This document shows, one piece after another, positions 13,986-21,770 of a stretch of 26,326 nucleotides of DNA. The position numbers were made by a program, and so were the translations under genes. Numbering within the stretch: position 1 is the first letter of the stretch; each line of letters begins with the position of its first letter. This stretch comes from CAVAWX01 sp963642995. GTDB taxonomy: Bacteria > Actinomycetota > Coriobacteriia > Coriobacteriales > QAMH01. A model generated the notes under the pieces. The model was not told where the DNA came from and searched no databases. It worked only from the letters and a program-made list of their open reading frames with translations. Location of the stretch: contig CAVIIZ010000023.1 of NCBI GenBank assembly GCA_963642995.1, forward strand, positions 1 through 26,326, given 5' to 3'.

Positions 13986-15527
13986 ATGCTGAGAATCTAC
14001 AACACCGCGACGCACCGCAAAGAGGAGTTCGCGCCCGTCACGCCGGGCAAGGTCGCGATGTACGCGTGCGGGCCTACCGTCTACAACCACATCCACATCG
14101 GCAACGCGCGCACCTTCCTCACCTTCGACGTGGTGCGCCGCTATCTGGCGCACAGCGGCTACGAGGTCGTCTTCGTGCAAAACGTCACCGACGTCGACGA
14201 CAAGATCATCGCGCGGGCGGCCGAGGAGGGGCGCGAGCCCGCGGACGTGGCGGCCGACTACACCGCCCGCTTCATCGACGCCATGCACCGCTTCGGCATA
14301 CTCGACCCCGACGTGCGCCCGCAGGCCACGAAAGAGATAGGGCCGATGGTGGGTCTGGTGAAAAAGCTCGTCGATGCGGGGCACGCCTACGAGAAATGCG
14401 GCGACGTCTACTTCTCCGTGCGCAGCTTTCCCGCATACGGACAGCTCTCCGGCCGCGACATCGACGAGCTGCAAAGCGGCGCGCGCGTGCAGGTCGACGA
14501 ACGCAAGCGCGACCCGCTGGACTTCGCGCTGTGGAAGGCGGCCAAGCCGGGCGAGCCCAGCTGGCCGTCGCCTTGGGGGCCGGGCCGCCCGGGGTGGCAC
14601 CTCGAGTGCTCGGCCATGAGCGAGAAATACCTCGGCCTGCCCATCGACATACACGGCGGCGGCGCCGACCTCGTCTTTCCCCACCATGAAAACGAGAAGG
14701 CGCAGACCGAGGCCGCGACGGGGCGGCAGTTCGTCAAATACTGGCTGCACGGCGGCATGCTGCGCATAAACGACGAGAAGATGTCGAAGAGCCTGGGCAA
14801 CTTCCTGCTGCTGGCAGACGTGCTCGACGCATGCGAGCCCATGGCCTTGCGCCTGCTCATGCTGCAGACGCACTACCGCAGCCCGCTCGACTTCTCCGAC
14901 GCGCGCCTGGCGGAGGCGCAGAAAAGCTACGAGCGCATGAGCAGCGCGGTGCGCAACCTGCGTTGGGCGGCAGAGCATGCCGGCGAAGCGAAAGGCGACG
15001 GGACAGGCGGCGCCGAAGACGCGGGCTGCGAGGCGGGCGGAGCCGACGCGAACGGCCCGGGAAAGGCGGGCGCCGCCGCGCTGCAGCAGGCGGCAAAAGA
15101 CGCGGACGCGGCCTTTCACCTGGCCATGGACGACGATTTCAACACGGCGGGCGCCCTGGGCGCGCTGTTCACGCTCGTAGGCGAGGGCAACGCCTTCATC
15201 GAGGAGCATCCGCGGCTCTCCGACGACGCGCGAGAGGCCGCACGCGGGGCGGCCGACACGATCGAGGGCCTGCTCGGCGTGCTGGGCATCGAGCTGCCCG
15301 CCGAGAAAGCCAACTGGCCTGCCGGGACCTGCGAACTGGCCGCGCGCCTTGCCGCATATGCGGGAGACGACGCGCACGAGGCGGCAGACGCCCTGCTGGC
15401 CGCGCGCGAGAAGGCCCGTGCGGAAAAAGACTGGGGCCGCGCCGACGCCATACGCGACGGGCTGGCGCAACTGGGATTCACCATCGAGGACACGGCCAAC
15501 GGAGCGAGGGTGAGCTATGGCGCATGA
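13986..15527 (+). CDS. cysS: Cysteinyl-tRNA synthetase
   Basis: A 513-residue class I synthetase that charges tRNA-Cys. Zinc ligands appear in YACGPTVYNH (near residue 28), WHLECSAMS and HGGGADLVFPHHENE. The ATP-binding signatures are HIGNART (HIGH variant) and KMSKSLGN. An insertion of about 40 residues, rich in Ala, Gly, Asp and Glu (around residues 330-370), sits between the catalytic part and the helical DALR domain; such low-complexity linkers occur in high-GC genomes. The start at ATG 13986 is preceded by GAGAGGG. The frame is open further upstream through the tRNA gene, which excludes an earlier start. The last 11 bases overlap rlmB. Confidence 0.97.
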   Translation: MLRIYNTATHRKEEFAPVTPGKVAMYACGPTVYNHIHIGNARTFLTFDVVRRYLAHSGYEVVFVQNVTDVDDKIIARAAEEGREPADVAADYTARFIDAMHRFGILDPDVRPQATKEIGPMVGLVKKLVDAGHAYEKCGDVYFSVRSFPAYGQLSGRDIDELQSGARVQVDERKRDPLDFALWKAAKPGEPSWPSPWGPGRPGWHLECSAMSEKYLGLPIDIHGGGADLVFPHHENEKAQTEAATGRQFVKYWLHGGMLRINDEKMSKSLGNFLLLADVLDACEPMALRLLMLQTHYRSPLDFSDARLAEAQKSYERMSSAVRNLRWAAEHAGEAKGDGTGGAEDAGCEAGGADANGPGKAGAAALQQAAKDADAAFHLAMDDDFNTAGALGALFTLVGEGNAFIEEHPRLSDDAREAARGAADTIEGLLGVLGIELPAEKANWPAGTCELAARLAAYAGDDAHEAADALLAAREKARAEKDWGRADAIRDGLAQLGFTIEDTANGARVSYGA

Positions 15528-16266
15528 GTATCTGGAGGGGCGCCGCGCCCTGGCCGAGGCCCTGTCGGCGAAGACCCCCGTCGAATGCGTGTGGGCGGGT
15601 TCTGCCGCCATGCACGACAAGGCGACCGCCAAACTGCTCGAGCGTGCGCGCAAGAGGGGCGCGCAAATCGTGCCGGCCACATCCGAGCAACTCGACGCGC
15701 ATTCCGGCCACGGCGCCCACCAAGGCGTCATCGCCGCCGTCGCCCCCTATTCCTACGCGAGCGTCTCCGATTTGCTGAAACGCGCCGAGGGACGGGAAAA
15801 CGCCCTAATCGTGGCCTGCGACCACATCACCGACGCGGGCAACCTGGGCGCCATCGTGCGCAGCGCCGAGGTCGTGGGCGCGACAGGCCTGCTCATCCCC
15901 AGCAGGCGCAACGCCCGCGTGACGGCGTCCACCTACAAGACCTCGGCAGGAGCCGTCGTGCACCTGCCCATCGCCATGGAGCCCAACCTCGCGCGCAACC
16001 TGAGCCGCCTGAAGGAGGAGGGCTTTTGGGTGGTCGGCGCCAGCGAGCACGCCGGCACGCGCGCCTGGGACGCGCCGCTTTCCGGGCGCATCGCGCTCGT
16101 CGTCGGGTCGGAGGGCAAAGGGCTTGCGGCGCTCGTGGAGAAAACCTGCGACCTGCTCGTGAAGCTGCCGCAGGCGGGCAAGGTCGAGTCGTTGAACGTC
16201 GCGCAGGCAGCCACCGTCTTGGCCTACGAATGGATGCGGCAATGCAGCGCAGGCTCGCCCTCATAG
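15517..16266 (+). CDS. rlmB: 23S rRNA (guanosine-2'-O-)-methyltransferase, RlmB/TrmH family
   Basis: A 249-residue SPOUT methyltransferase. RlmB methylates G2251 in the ribosomal P-loop. An N-terminal substrate-binding domain starts MAHEYLEGRRALAEALSA. The catalytic knot shows the three TrmH motifs: ITDAGNLGAIVRSAEVVGATGLLIP, IALVVGSEGKGLAALVE, and VESLNVAQAATVLAYEWMR. The start overlaps the end of cysS by 11 bases (ATG at 15517, TGA of cysS at 15525-15527), the conserved cysS-rlmB-yacP order. Other TrmH-family targets cannot be excluded from motifs alone. Confidence 0.93.
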   Translation: MAHEYLEGRRALAEALSAKTPVECVWAGSAAMHDKATAKLLERARKRGAQIVPATSEQLDAHSGHGAHQGVIAAVAPYSYASVSDLLKRAEGRENALIVACDHITDAGNLGAIVRSAEVVGATGLLIPSRRNARVTASTYKTSAGAVVHLPIAMEPNLARNLSRLKEEGFWVVGASEHAGTRAWDAPLSGRIALVVGSEGKGLAALVEKTCDLLVKLPQAGKVESLNVAQAATVLAYEWMRQCSAGSPS

Positions 16267-16784
16267 TCGACGGCTACAACGTCATCCGCAACAACGCGCG
16301 CTACCGCTTCGAGGGCCAAGACGACTGGAGCAGCGAGGACGCGTGGAACAAGGCACGTCAGACGCTGGTAAACGACGCGGCCCTGCTCGCGCGGGAGAGC
16401 TACGAGCGCTGCACGGTGGTCTTCGACGGGGCGGGCAACGCGGCCTCGACCGGGCAGGCGCGCGAGGTGGCCGGCATCGACGTGGTCTTCTCGCCTGCCG
16501 GCAAAAGCGCCGACACCGTGATCGAGCGGCTGGCCCACGAGGCGCGCGAGGCCGGGCTGGAAGTGGTCGTGGTCAGCAGCGACCACACCATACAGACCAC
16601 CGTCTTCGGCGGCGGCGTCACGCGCATGAGCGCCTTGGGGTTCGGCACGGCCGGCGAGGCCGGCGAGCAGGAATGGCACGAGCAGGCCCGCGAGGCGGCC
16701 GCCGGCAAGCGCACCCTGGCCTCGCGCATCGACGGCGACGCCCTGTCCAAATTACAGCAGATGCTGAAGGAGAAAAGCTCGTAG
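16242..16784 (+). CDS. NYN/PIN-like RNase of the YacP (Rae1) family
   Basis: 180 residues from ATG 16242 (184 from ATG 16230). The core begins ALIVDGYNVIRNNARYRF, the NYN-domain signature with the first catalytic Asp; CTVVFDGAGNAASTG, VDVVFSPAGKSADTVIERLAHEA and VVVVSSDHTIQTTVFGGGVTRMSA supply the remaining acidic residues. B. subtilis Rae1/YacP is a ribosome-associated endoribonuclease, so a role in mRNA turnover on ribosomes is likely. It overlaps the end of rlmB by 25 bases and completes the cysS-rlmB-yacP operon. No convincing terminator follows in the 144-base gap to the convergent ABC gene. Confidence 0.9.
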   Translation: MQRRLALIVDGYNVIRNNARYRFEGQDDWSSEDAWNKARQTLVNDAALLARESYERCTVVFDGAGNAASTGQAREVAGIDVVFSPAGKSADTVIERLAHEAREAGLEVVVVSSDHTIQTTVFGGGVTRMSALGFGTAGEAGEQEWHEQAREAAAGKRTLASRIDGDALSKLQQMLKEKSS

Positions 16785-16928
16785 CGGCACGTGACGCGCC
16801 GCTACAGCCCGCGGGGTTCGGGCGAAGCCGACGAAAAGCCGGCAAGGCAGAAGCGGGCGGCGCGCATGTTCACCGAAAAGGCGAACCCGAGCGCGAGCAC
16901 GCCCTGTCGCGCCCCCGGCGGCGCCCCC

Positions 16929-17747
16929 CTAGCGCGCGACGTTGAGGGGCACGCAGGCGCGCACCGTCTGGCCGGTCGGCACCTGCACGTCCATCACGTA
17001 GGCCTCGGCGTTGTAGATGCGGCGCAAAATGTCGGTCGTGATGCACTCGTCTGCCGTGCCCTCCTTCAGCACGCGCCCCTCGTCCATGACCACCACCTTG
17101 TCCGCGCAAAACAGCGCGTGGTCGGGATCGTGCGTGACCATGATCACCGATTTTCCCATGCGCGAGAGCATGTGCATGCGCGAGAGCACGAGCTGCTGGT
17201 TGCCGAAGTCGAGCGCGGCGGTGGGCTCGTCCATGACGAGGATGTCGGATTCTTGCGTGAGCGCCCGCGCGATCAAGACGAGCTGCTGCTGGCCTCCGGA
17301 CAGGCTCGTGTAGTCGGTGTGCGCGAGATGCGTGATGCCCAAAAGCTCGAGGGCCTCCATGGCCACATCGCGGTCGTGGCGCGTCGTGCGCGCGAGCAGG
17401 TTCACGTAGGGCGTGCGCCCCATCATCACCACGTCTGCCACGACGAAGGGGAAAGGCGGCGTGTGCGCCTGCGGGATGTAGGCGAAATGCCGCGCGCGGG
17501 CCTTCTCGTCCATCTCGGCCACCTCGACGCCGGAAAAGGCGACGGACCCGCCCGAAAGCGGCAGCAGCCCCATGATGGATTTCAGCGTGGTCGTCTTGCC
17601 GCAGCCGTTCGCGCCGATGATGCACACGAACTCGCCGGCGCGCACCGTGAAGCTCACGCCGTGCACGATCTCGACCGGATGCTTCTTGCCGTAGCCGCAG
17701 CGCAGGTCGGAGACGGAGAGGAGCGCTTCTGCGGAATCGCGCGCCAT
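16929..17747 (-). CDS. ABC importer ATPase, metal-chelate (FepC/BtuD) type
   Basis: A 272-residue cytoplasmic ATPase. Walker A GANGCGKT is at 45-52, the Q-loop Gln at 93 (YIPQAHTPPFPF), signature LSGGQ at 149-153, Walker B ILVMDE ending at Glu174, and the switch His206 in VTHDPDH. Family members power uptake of iron-siderophore, haem or cobalamin complexes through FecCD permeases. The start codon abuts the stop of the permease gene with no base between, so translation is coupled. It is the last gene of the five-gene operon. After the ATPase core is a short tail (VMDVQVPTGQTVRACVPLNVAR) without known function. Confidence 0.95.
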   Translation of the reverse strand: MARDSAEALLSVSDLRCGYGKKHPVEIVHGVSFTVRAGEFVCIIGANGCGKTTTLKSIMGLLPLSGGSVAFSGVEVAEMDEKARARHFAYIPQAHTPPFPFVVADVVMMGRTPYVNLLARTTRHDRDVAMEALELLGITHLAHTDYTSLSGGQQQLVLIARALTQESDILVMDEPTAALDFGNQQLVLSRMHMLSRMGKSVIMVTHDPDHALFCADKVVVMDEGRVLKEGTADECITTDILRRIYNAEAYVMDVQVPTGQTVRACVPLNVAR

Positions 17748-19004
17748 CTAATTCCACCCCCTCATGTTCTTCTTGAAGATGAAGATGAAGAAGGGCACGC
17801 CCAAGATGGACGTGAGGATGCCGATGGGAATCTCCACGGATAGAAGCAGGCGCGAGAGGTTGTCCACGAGCAGCAGGAATCCCGAGCCGACGAGCATCGA
17901 GGTGGGCAGGAGCACGCGGTAGTTGGGCCCTACCACGGCGCGGGCAAGATGCGGGATGACCAGCCCGATCCAGCCGATGATGCCCGCCACGGCCACCGAC
18001 GCGCTGGCAAGAAGCGTCGAGGCCAAGATGACGATGACGCGCGTGCGTTTCGTGTTGATGCCCATCGCGCGCGCCTCCTCGTCGCCAAACGACAAGACGT
18101 TGAGCTTCCAAGACTCCACGAGCAGCAAGACGAAGCCCAAGAGCATCGGCACGACGACGACCATGTCCTTTACCGTGACGTCGTTGAACGACCCCATGAG
18201 CCAAAACGTGATCTCGGGCAGCTTGTCGTTGGAGTCGGCCAGAAGCTTCACGATGGACATGCCGCTTTGGAACAGGGTGGACACGAGTATGCCCGCCAGC
18301 ACCAGGCCCAGCGTCGGGTCGTAGTCCACGAGCTTGTTCAGCCACACGGCCATGCCCACCGCCGCCAGGCCGCCGAGAAACGCCGCGAGCTGCACGCCCT
18401 CGCCGCCCCAGTTCCACAGGAGGCCAAGGCATGCCCCAAGGGAGGCGCCGGCAGAGGCGCCGAGCAAATCCGGCGAGGTCAGGGGGTTCTTGAACATGCC
18501 CTGGTAGCTCGCGCCGGCCACGGCCAGGCCCGCGCCCACGAGCATGACGACGAAAACGCGGGGCAGGCGTATGAGGAAGAGCACGCGCTCGGGGTCGGTG
18601 ATGTTGATGTCGTCTACCGAGTAGAACGCAGGACCTGCCCCGGCCATCCCCGAGACGAGGTAGTCGAAGACGGCGTTGATGTTCACCCACAGCAAGATGA
18701 AAAGCTTCGGGATGTAGGAGGCCGCCGCGCCCACGACCTCGACGGGGTTCATGCTGTAGCGCCCGAGGAACAACGACAAGAAGACCGCGCCCACGACGAA
18801 CGCGGCGACCGCCGCCTTCGTCGAGCGCTTGACCTTCGAGTGGAAGACCGACTCGACCTCTTCTTCGGAAAAGGCGGTCTCGGCGCCGGCGTCGAAGGCG
18901 CCGGCGAGCTGCGCTGCGGCGGCCTCGGCGCCGGCCTGCTCGTGCCCGAGGACAGGCGCCGCGTCCGCGCGCGCGTCTCCCGCATGCTCGTCGTGCATGT
19001 CCAC
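17748..19004 (-). CDS. FecCD-family ABC permease with acidic N-terminal extension
   Basis: A 418-residue polytopic protein; FecCD permeases are usually 330-350. The first ~60 residues are a soluble Ala/Glu/His-rich extension (DMHDEHAGDARADAAP onward). Membrane segments start at about residue 63. The family motifs are clear: GMFKNPLTSPDLLGASAGASLGA, DYDPTLGLVLAGILVSTLFQSG, GWIGLVIPHLARAVVGPNYRVLLP, and LSRLLLSVEIPIGILTSILGVPFFIFIFKK. It forms the channel of the importer with the downstream ATPase and the lipoprotein encoded first in the operon. It begins 12 bases after the DUF2149 gene. What the long N-terminus does is unknown; it could contact the ExbB/ExbD-like pair encoded just upstream. 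Confidence 0.95.
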   Translation of the reverse strand: MDMHDEHAGDARADAAPVLGHEQAGAEAAAAQLAGAFDAGAETAFSEEEVESVFHSKVKRSTKAAVAAFVVGAVFLSLFLGRYSMNPVEVVGAAASYIPKLFILLWVNINAVFDYLVSGMAGAGPAFYSVDDINITDPERVLFLIRLPRVFVVMLVGAGLAVAGASYQGMFKNPLTSPDLLGASAGASLGACLGLLWNWGGEGVQLAAFLGGLAAVGMAVWLNKLVDYDPTLGLVLAGILVSTLFQSGMSIVKLLADSNDKLPEITFWLMGSFNDVTVKDMVVVVPMLLGFVLLLVESWKLNVLSFGDEEARAMGINTKRTRVIVILASTLLASASVAVAGIIGWIGLVIPHLARAVVGPNYRVLLPTSMLVGSGFLLLVDNLSRLLLSVEIPIGILTSILGVPFFIFIFKKNMRGWN

Positions 19005-19016
19005 GTCGCCCCTCCC

Positions 19017-19364
19017 CTACTGCCCCGACGAAGAAGAATCGCCGTCTTTGAGATCTTCTTCGGTGACGATGTAGACCTTGCCCGTCTTGGGGTCGCGATA
19101 TGCCGTGCCCGCCTGCTCGTAGGACGAGCCGCCGTTTTGGATCTCGCTTTCGGCGTCTTCGGGCTGGACCTCTTCCAGGTCGGCTTCCTCGACCTTTTCG
19201 GCCGAGCTTATGTCGATGTTCCAAAACGCCATGAGCGCCACCATGAAACCGCAGGCCAAAACGAGCATGCAATCCGCGAGGTTCACGATGTATGCCGCCG
19301 GGTTCACGTCTTCGCCCACCTCGTTGTGCGAGCGGAAACGGCTGTCGCGAAACGAGCGCGCCAT
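19017..19364 (-). CDS. DUF2149 protein, ExbD-like
   Basis: A 115-residue protein starting at ATG 19364 (the longer open frame upstream lies in shadow of the channel gene). A short basic N-terminus is followed by one predicted membrane helix at about residues 27-47. Asp31 sits at the start of the helix in LADCMLVLACGFMVAL, closely matching the ExbD segment in which D-x-MLVL-x3-FMV carries the proton-relay Asp. The outer part is acidic (VEEADLEEVQPEDAESE) and contains DPKTGKVYIVTEEDL. I recognise it as DUF2149, a family typically paired with MotA/TolQ/ExbB-like channels in methanogens and other anaerobes. It starts 2 bases after the channel gene stop, so the two products very probably form one complex. 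Confidence 0.85.
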   Translation of the reverse strand: MARSFRDSRFRSHNEVGEDVNPAAYIVNLADCMLVLACGFMVALMAFWNIDISSAEKVEEADLEEVQPEDAESEIQNGGSSYEQAGTAYRDPKTGKVYIVTEEDLKDGDSSSSGQ

Positions 19365-19366
19365 CC

Positions 19367-20263
19367 CTACTCGCCCCCCCGCGCCTTCTCGGCCACGGCA
19401 GGCCCCGCCTCCACAGGCGCCGTCGCGGCCTGCCCCGCCTTCGGCATGTCCGCCTTCACGGGTTCCACCTTCACGGGCTCGATCTTTGCCGGCACCGCCT
19501 TCGCAGGCCCCGTCTTCGGCGAGATGCCCGCGCCCGCCGCCCCTTTGGGCGCCTCGCGAAACTCCTTCATCACATCGCCCTCGTAGCCCTTGGGCAAGGC
19601 GATGCCGAGCGAGCGGGCCTGCGCCGCGCGCTCCATGATCACGCTCATGATGGACTCGAGCGTGCCGATGTAGGAGGTGTACCAGCCGGAGCGGATCTTG
19701 GAGATGATCAACGAGACGGTGGCGCACACCAGGCCGCACACCGTCGCGTCGAAGGCGAGCAGAAGCGACGAGGACAGGGCCGAGACGTCGTTTTTACCCA
19801 ACGCGACCATGCCCGGCCCCAAGGGGATGAGCGTGCCCATCAAACCGAGCAGCGGGCCTATCTTGGAGATCGTGTCCGTCCAGGCCAAACGGAACTTGTA
19901 GTGCTTCTCGGCCTTGCCGATCTCGATCTGCGCCAGGGAGAACAAGGCGTCGTCTTCAAGGCCCATGTTGCGCGTGCAGGTGAGGAGCGCGGCCTTTTGG
20001 AAGCGCAAGAGCTTCGAGTCGCGCACGACCCGCTCGATGTCGGCATAGCCCGCGTCGTTGATGTCGTTGACGATCTGCGGCATGTTCTGCTTGTAGGCGC
20101 GGCGCTCGGTGAAGAACTCGAAGACGACCTGCCCCAAGAAGAAAAGGGTGACGACCAAAAGAAGCAGCAAGGCCACCATGGTGGGGATGAGCAGGCCTTG
20201 CGCGATGGCATGGAGCACGTCGGGCAGGTAGGTGTCCGTCATCTGCTGCATGAAGCTTTCCAT
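19367..20263 (-). CDS. MotA/TolQ/ExbB-like proton channel protein
   Basis: A 298-residue protein with three predicted membrane segments at about 22-46, 132-156 and 163-187, the ExbB/TolQ arrangement, with a large cytoplasmic loop between the first two. The segment ISKIGPLLGLMGTLIPLGPGMVALG matches the family core, followed by LSSSLLLAFDATVCGLVCATVSLIIS. In ExbB/TolQ/MotA systems such a pentamer with a small Asp-bearing partner turns proton flow into motion. From about 238 on there is a tail of ~60 residues rich in Pro, Ala, Lys and Glu (AKAVPAKIEPVKVEPVKA), unusual for ExbB. It lies between the binding-protein and permease genes in the same operon. Confidence 0.9.
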   Translation of the reverse strand: MESFMQQMTDTYLPDVLHAIAQGLLIPTMVALLLLLVVTLFFLGQVVFEFFTERRAYKQNMPQIVNDINDAGYADIERVVRDSKLLRFQKAALLTCTRNMGLEDDALFSLAQIEIGKAEKHYKFRLAWTDTISKIGPLLGLMGTLIPLGPGMVALGKNDVSALSSSLLLAFDATVCGLVCATVSLIISKIRSGWYTSYIGTLESIMSVIMERAAQARSLGIALPKGYEGDVMKEFREAPKGAAGAGISPKTGPAKAVPAKIEPVKVEPVKADMPKAGQAATAPVEAGPAVAEKARGGE

Positions 20264-20354
20264 GTTCGTCCTTTCTCGTCTGCCGGCCGGGCTCGCATGC
20301 CCGCCCGCGCCGCACCCGGGCAGGCGCGCATCCGCGGAGAGGCGGCCGGCTTCA

Positions 20355-21509
20355 TCACCATTGCCTGACGGGGTAGCTGTCGCCCAATATGCGTTTTGCC
20401 TGGTCGTCGTTTATGTCGATGTGGTACACGAGCTTGTAGAAGTACTTGGCCTCCTCGACCATGTCCACGTTGTAGCGCTCCGGGTACATCAAGTTCGCGA
20501 GCCACTGTATGCCCAGCCAGCGCTGCACGCCGTTCGGGCGGTCGCACCAGGCAAACGGCAGGTTGGGCATGGCGTAGACCCGGTTGTTCTTCACCGCGTC
20601 GATGCTGGCCCAGTCCTTGCTCGTCTTTATGTGGCTCACGGCGCCGCCGCGCGTCTCCTCGTCCCAGGAGATGATTATCTCGGGATTCCACGCGATGATC
20701 TGCTCAAGCGAGACGTTGCTCATGCCGAAGCTCGCGGTGGACTCCTCCACGTCGGCGACGTTGTAGGCGCCGGCCACCTCGAAGGCCTTGGCATGCTGGG
20801 AAGACGCCGGCTCGGTCGAAGTGCCGAACGTGCCCTCGGCATAGTAGAGGCGCCTCTTGGCGTCTTGGGGGATGTCGCCTACGGCGGCGGTGACGTCGTT
20901 GTAGACGCGCTCGAGGTAGGCAGAGATCTCGCTCGCGCGCGACTCGCAGCCCAGAATCTCTCCCAGGAAGCGGTAGGCCTCCTTGATGTTGGTGAACGAC
21001 CCGTCCACGAGCACGACGGGGATGCCCGTGTTGCCTTGGAGCTTTTCGGCGTCGGATATGTTGGAGGCCGACAGCTCGACGCCCGAGACGGAGAAGACGA
21101 CCTGGATGCCCTCCTGCATGAGCTGCTCCTGGTCGATCTGGCCGCCGTTGGACAGCGAGCCCATGGACTTCAGGTCGGCGAAGTTCTCGGGCAAAAACTC
21201 CAGCTGGTCGGAGTTGTAGGTGGCGCAGGTGCCGCCCATGACGTCGGGGTTGAGGGAAAACACGTAGATCTGCGCGAGCGGCGAGGTGTAGTAGACCTTT
21301 TTCAGCTCCGAGACCGTGGGGATGGTGAGCTCGCGGCCGGCGTGGTCGGTGATCTTGCGCTTGCCGCGGAATATCTCGTCGCCCAGATCGGAGGTGCAGC
21401 CGACCAGCGAGCCGCCCAGCAAGGTCGCGGCCAAGGCGCCCGCAGAGCACTCCATGAAGGCGCGGCGCGAGATGCCGGGCCGGGCCTTTTCCGTTCTTGC
21501 GTCGTCCAT
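20355..21509 (-). CDS. Tat-exported lipoprotein, metal-chelate ABC binding protein
   Basis: 384 residues from ATG 21509, which has GGGGG 8 bases upstream. The signal peptide has a twin-arginine motif, SRRAF at residues 14-18, a hydrophobic stretch and a lipobox LVGC with Cys38, so it should be exported folded and lipid-anchored. DHAGRELTIP and the following SELKKVYYTSPLAQIYVFSLNPDVMGG match the N-lobe of FepB/BtuF-type binding proteins; QLMQEGIQVVFSVSG and IIAWNPEIIISWDEETRG belong to the two lobes. The ligand is unknown, with iron-siderophore, haem and corrinoid all possible. It is the first gene of the operon, separated from the channel gene by 91 bases. Confidence 0.92.
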   Translation of the reverse strand: MDDARTEKARPGISRRAFMECSAGALAATLLGGSLVGCTSDLGDEIFRGKRKITDHAGRELTIPTVSELKKVYYTSPLAQIYVFSLNPDVMGGTCATYNSDQLEFLPENFADLKSMGSLSNGGQIDQEQLMQEGIQVVFSVSGVELSASNISDAEKLQGNTGIPVVLVDGSFTNIKEAYRFLGEILGCESRASEISAYLERVYNDVTAAVGDIPQDAKRRLYYAEGTFGTSTEPASSQHAKAFEVAGAYNVADVEESTASFGMSNVSLEQIIAWNPEIIISWDEETRGGAVSHIKTSKDWASIDAVKNNRVYAMPNLPFAWCDRPNGVQRWLGIQWLANLMYPERYNVDMVEEAKYFYKLVYHIDINDDQAKRILGDSYPVRQW

Positions 21510-21567
21510 GACCGTTTCCCCCTTGTCGGATAGAGACGATGTTGCAGCGCGCGCCGCACGTGCCATG

Positions 21568-21594
21568 CGGCACATGCGGGACGGGCATGTGCCG
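21568..21594 (-). repeat. Strong hairpin in the leader of the importer operon
   Basis: CGGCACATGC (21568-21577) and its exact complement (21585-21594) form a 10-bp stem with a 7-base loop, about 60 bases before the binding-protein start. CACATGC/GCATGTG words recur at 21603-21609 and 21621-21627, so the leader can form several alternative hairpins. No T tract follows. Confidence 0.6.
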
Positions 21595-21630
21595 AACGAA
21601 GCGGCATGTGGGCGTGCACGCACATGCACA

Positions 21631-21693
21631 TAGGCACCTAGTTTAACCTATTTGCAGATGAACCATCTTGAAAATGAAATGTTGGAGACTATA
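21631..21693 (-). promoter_or_regulatory. Promoter/operator region of the importer operon
   Basis: An AT-rich patch upstream of the importer operon. On the minus strand it carries TATAGT (21693-21688) and TAAACT (21645-21640) as -10 candidates, neither with a good -35. TAGGCACCTA (21631-21640) is an inverted repeat, and the minus-strand sequence TAGGTTAAACTAGGT repeats TAGGT, resembling one half of a DtxR/IdeR iron box. AGATG-AAC-CATCT (21656-21668) is another short inverted repeat. Regulation by a metal-responsive repressor is inference. Confidence 0.4.
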
Positions 21694-21747
21694 AATCCGA
21701 CAACGGGCGCAGAGGGGCTCTGGTCGAGGTCCGCTCGAAGAGCACAA

Positions 21748-21770
21748 AGCGCCTCAGGCCAAGAGGCGCT
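21748..21770 (-). terminator. Terminator-like hairpin at the end of the kinase-like gene
   Basis: AGCGCCTC and GAGGCGCT (21770-21763 with 21755-21748, minus strand) form a perfect 8-bp stem whose loop and right arm contain the stop codon of the kinase-like gene. A weak T-rich stretch (TTGTGCTCTTC) follows. Confidence 0.55.
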
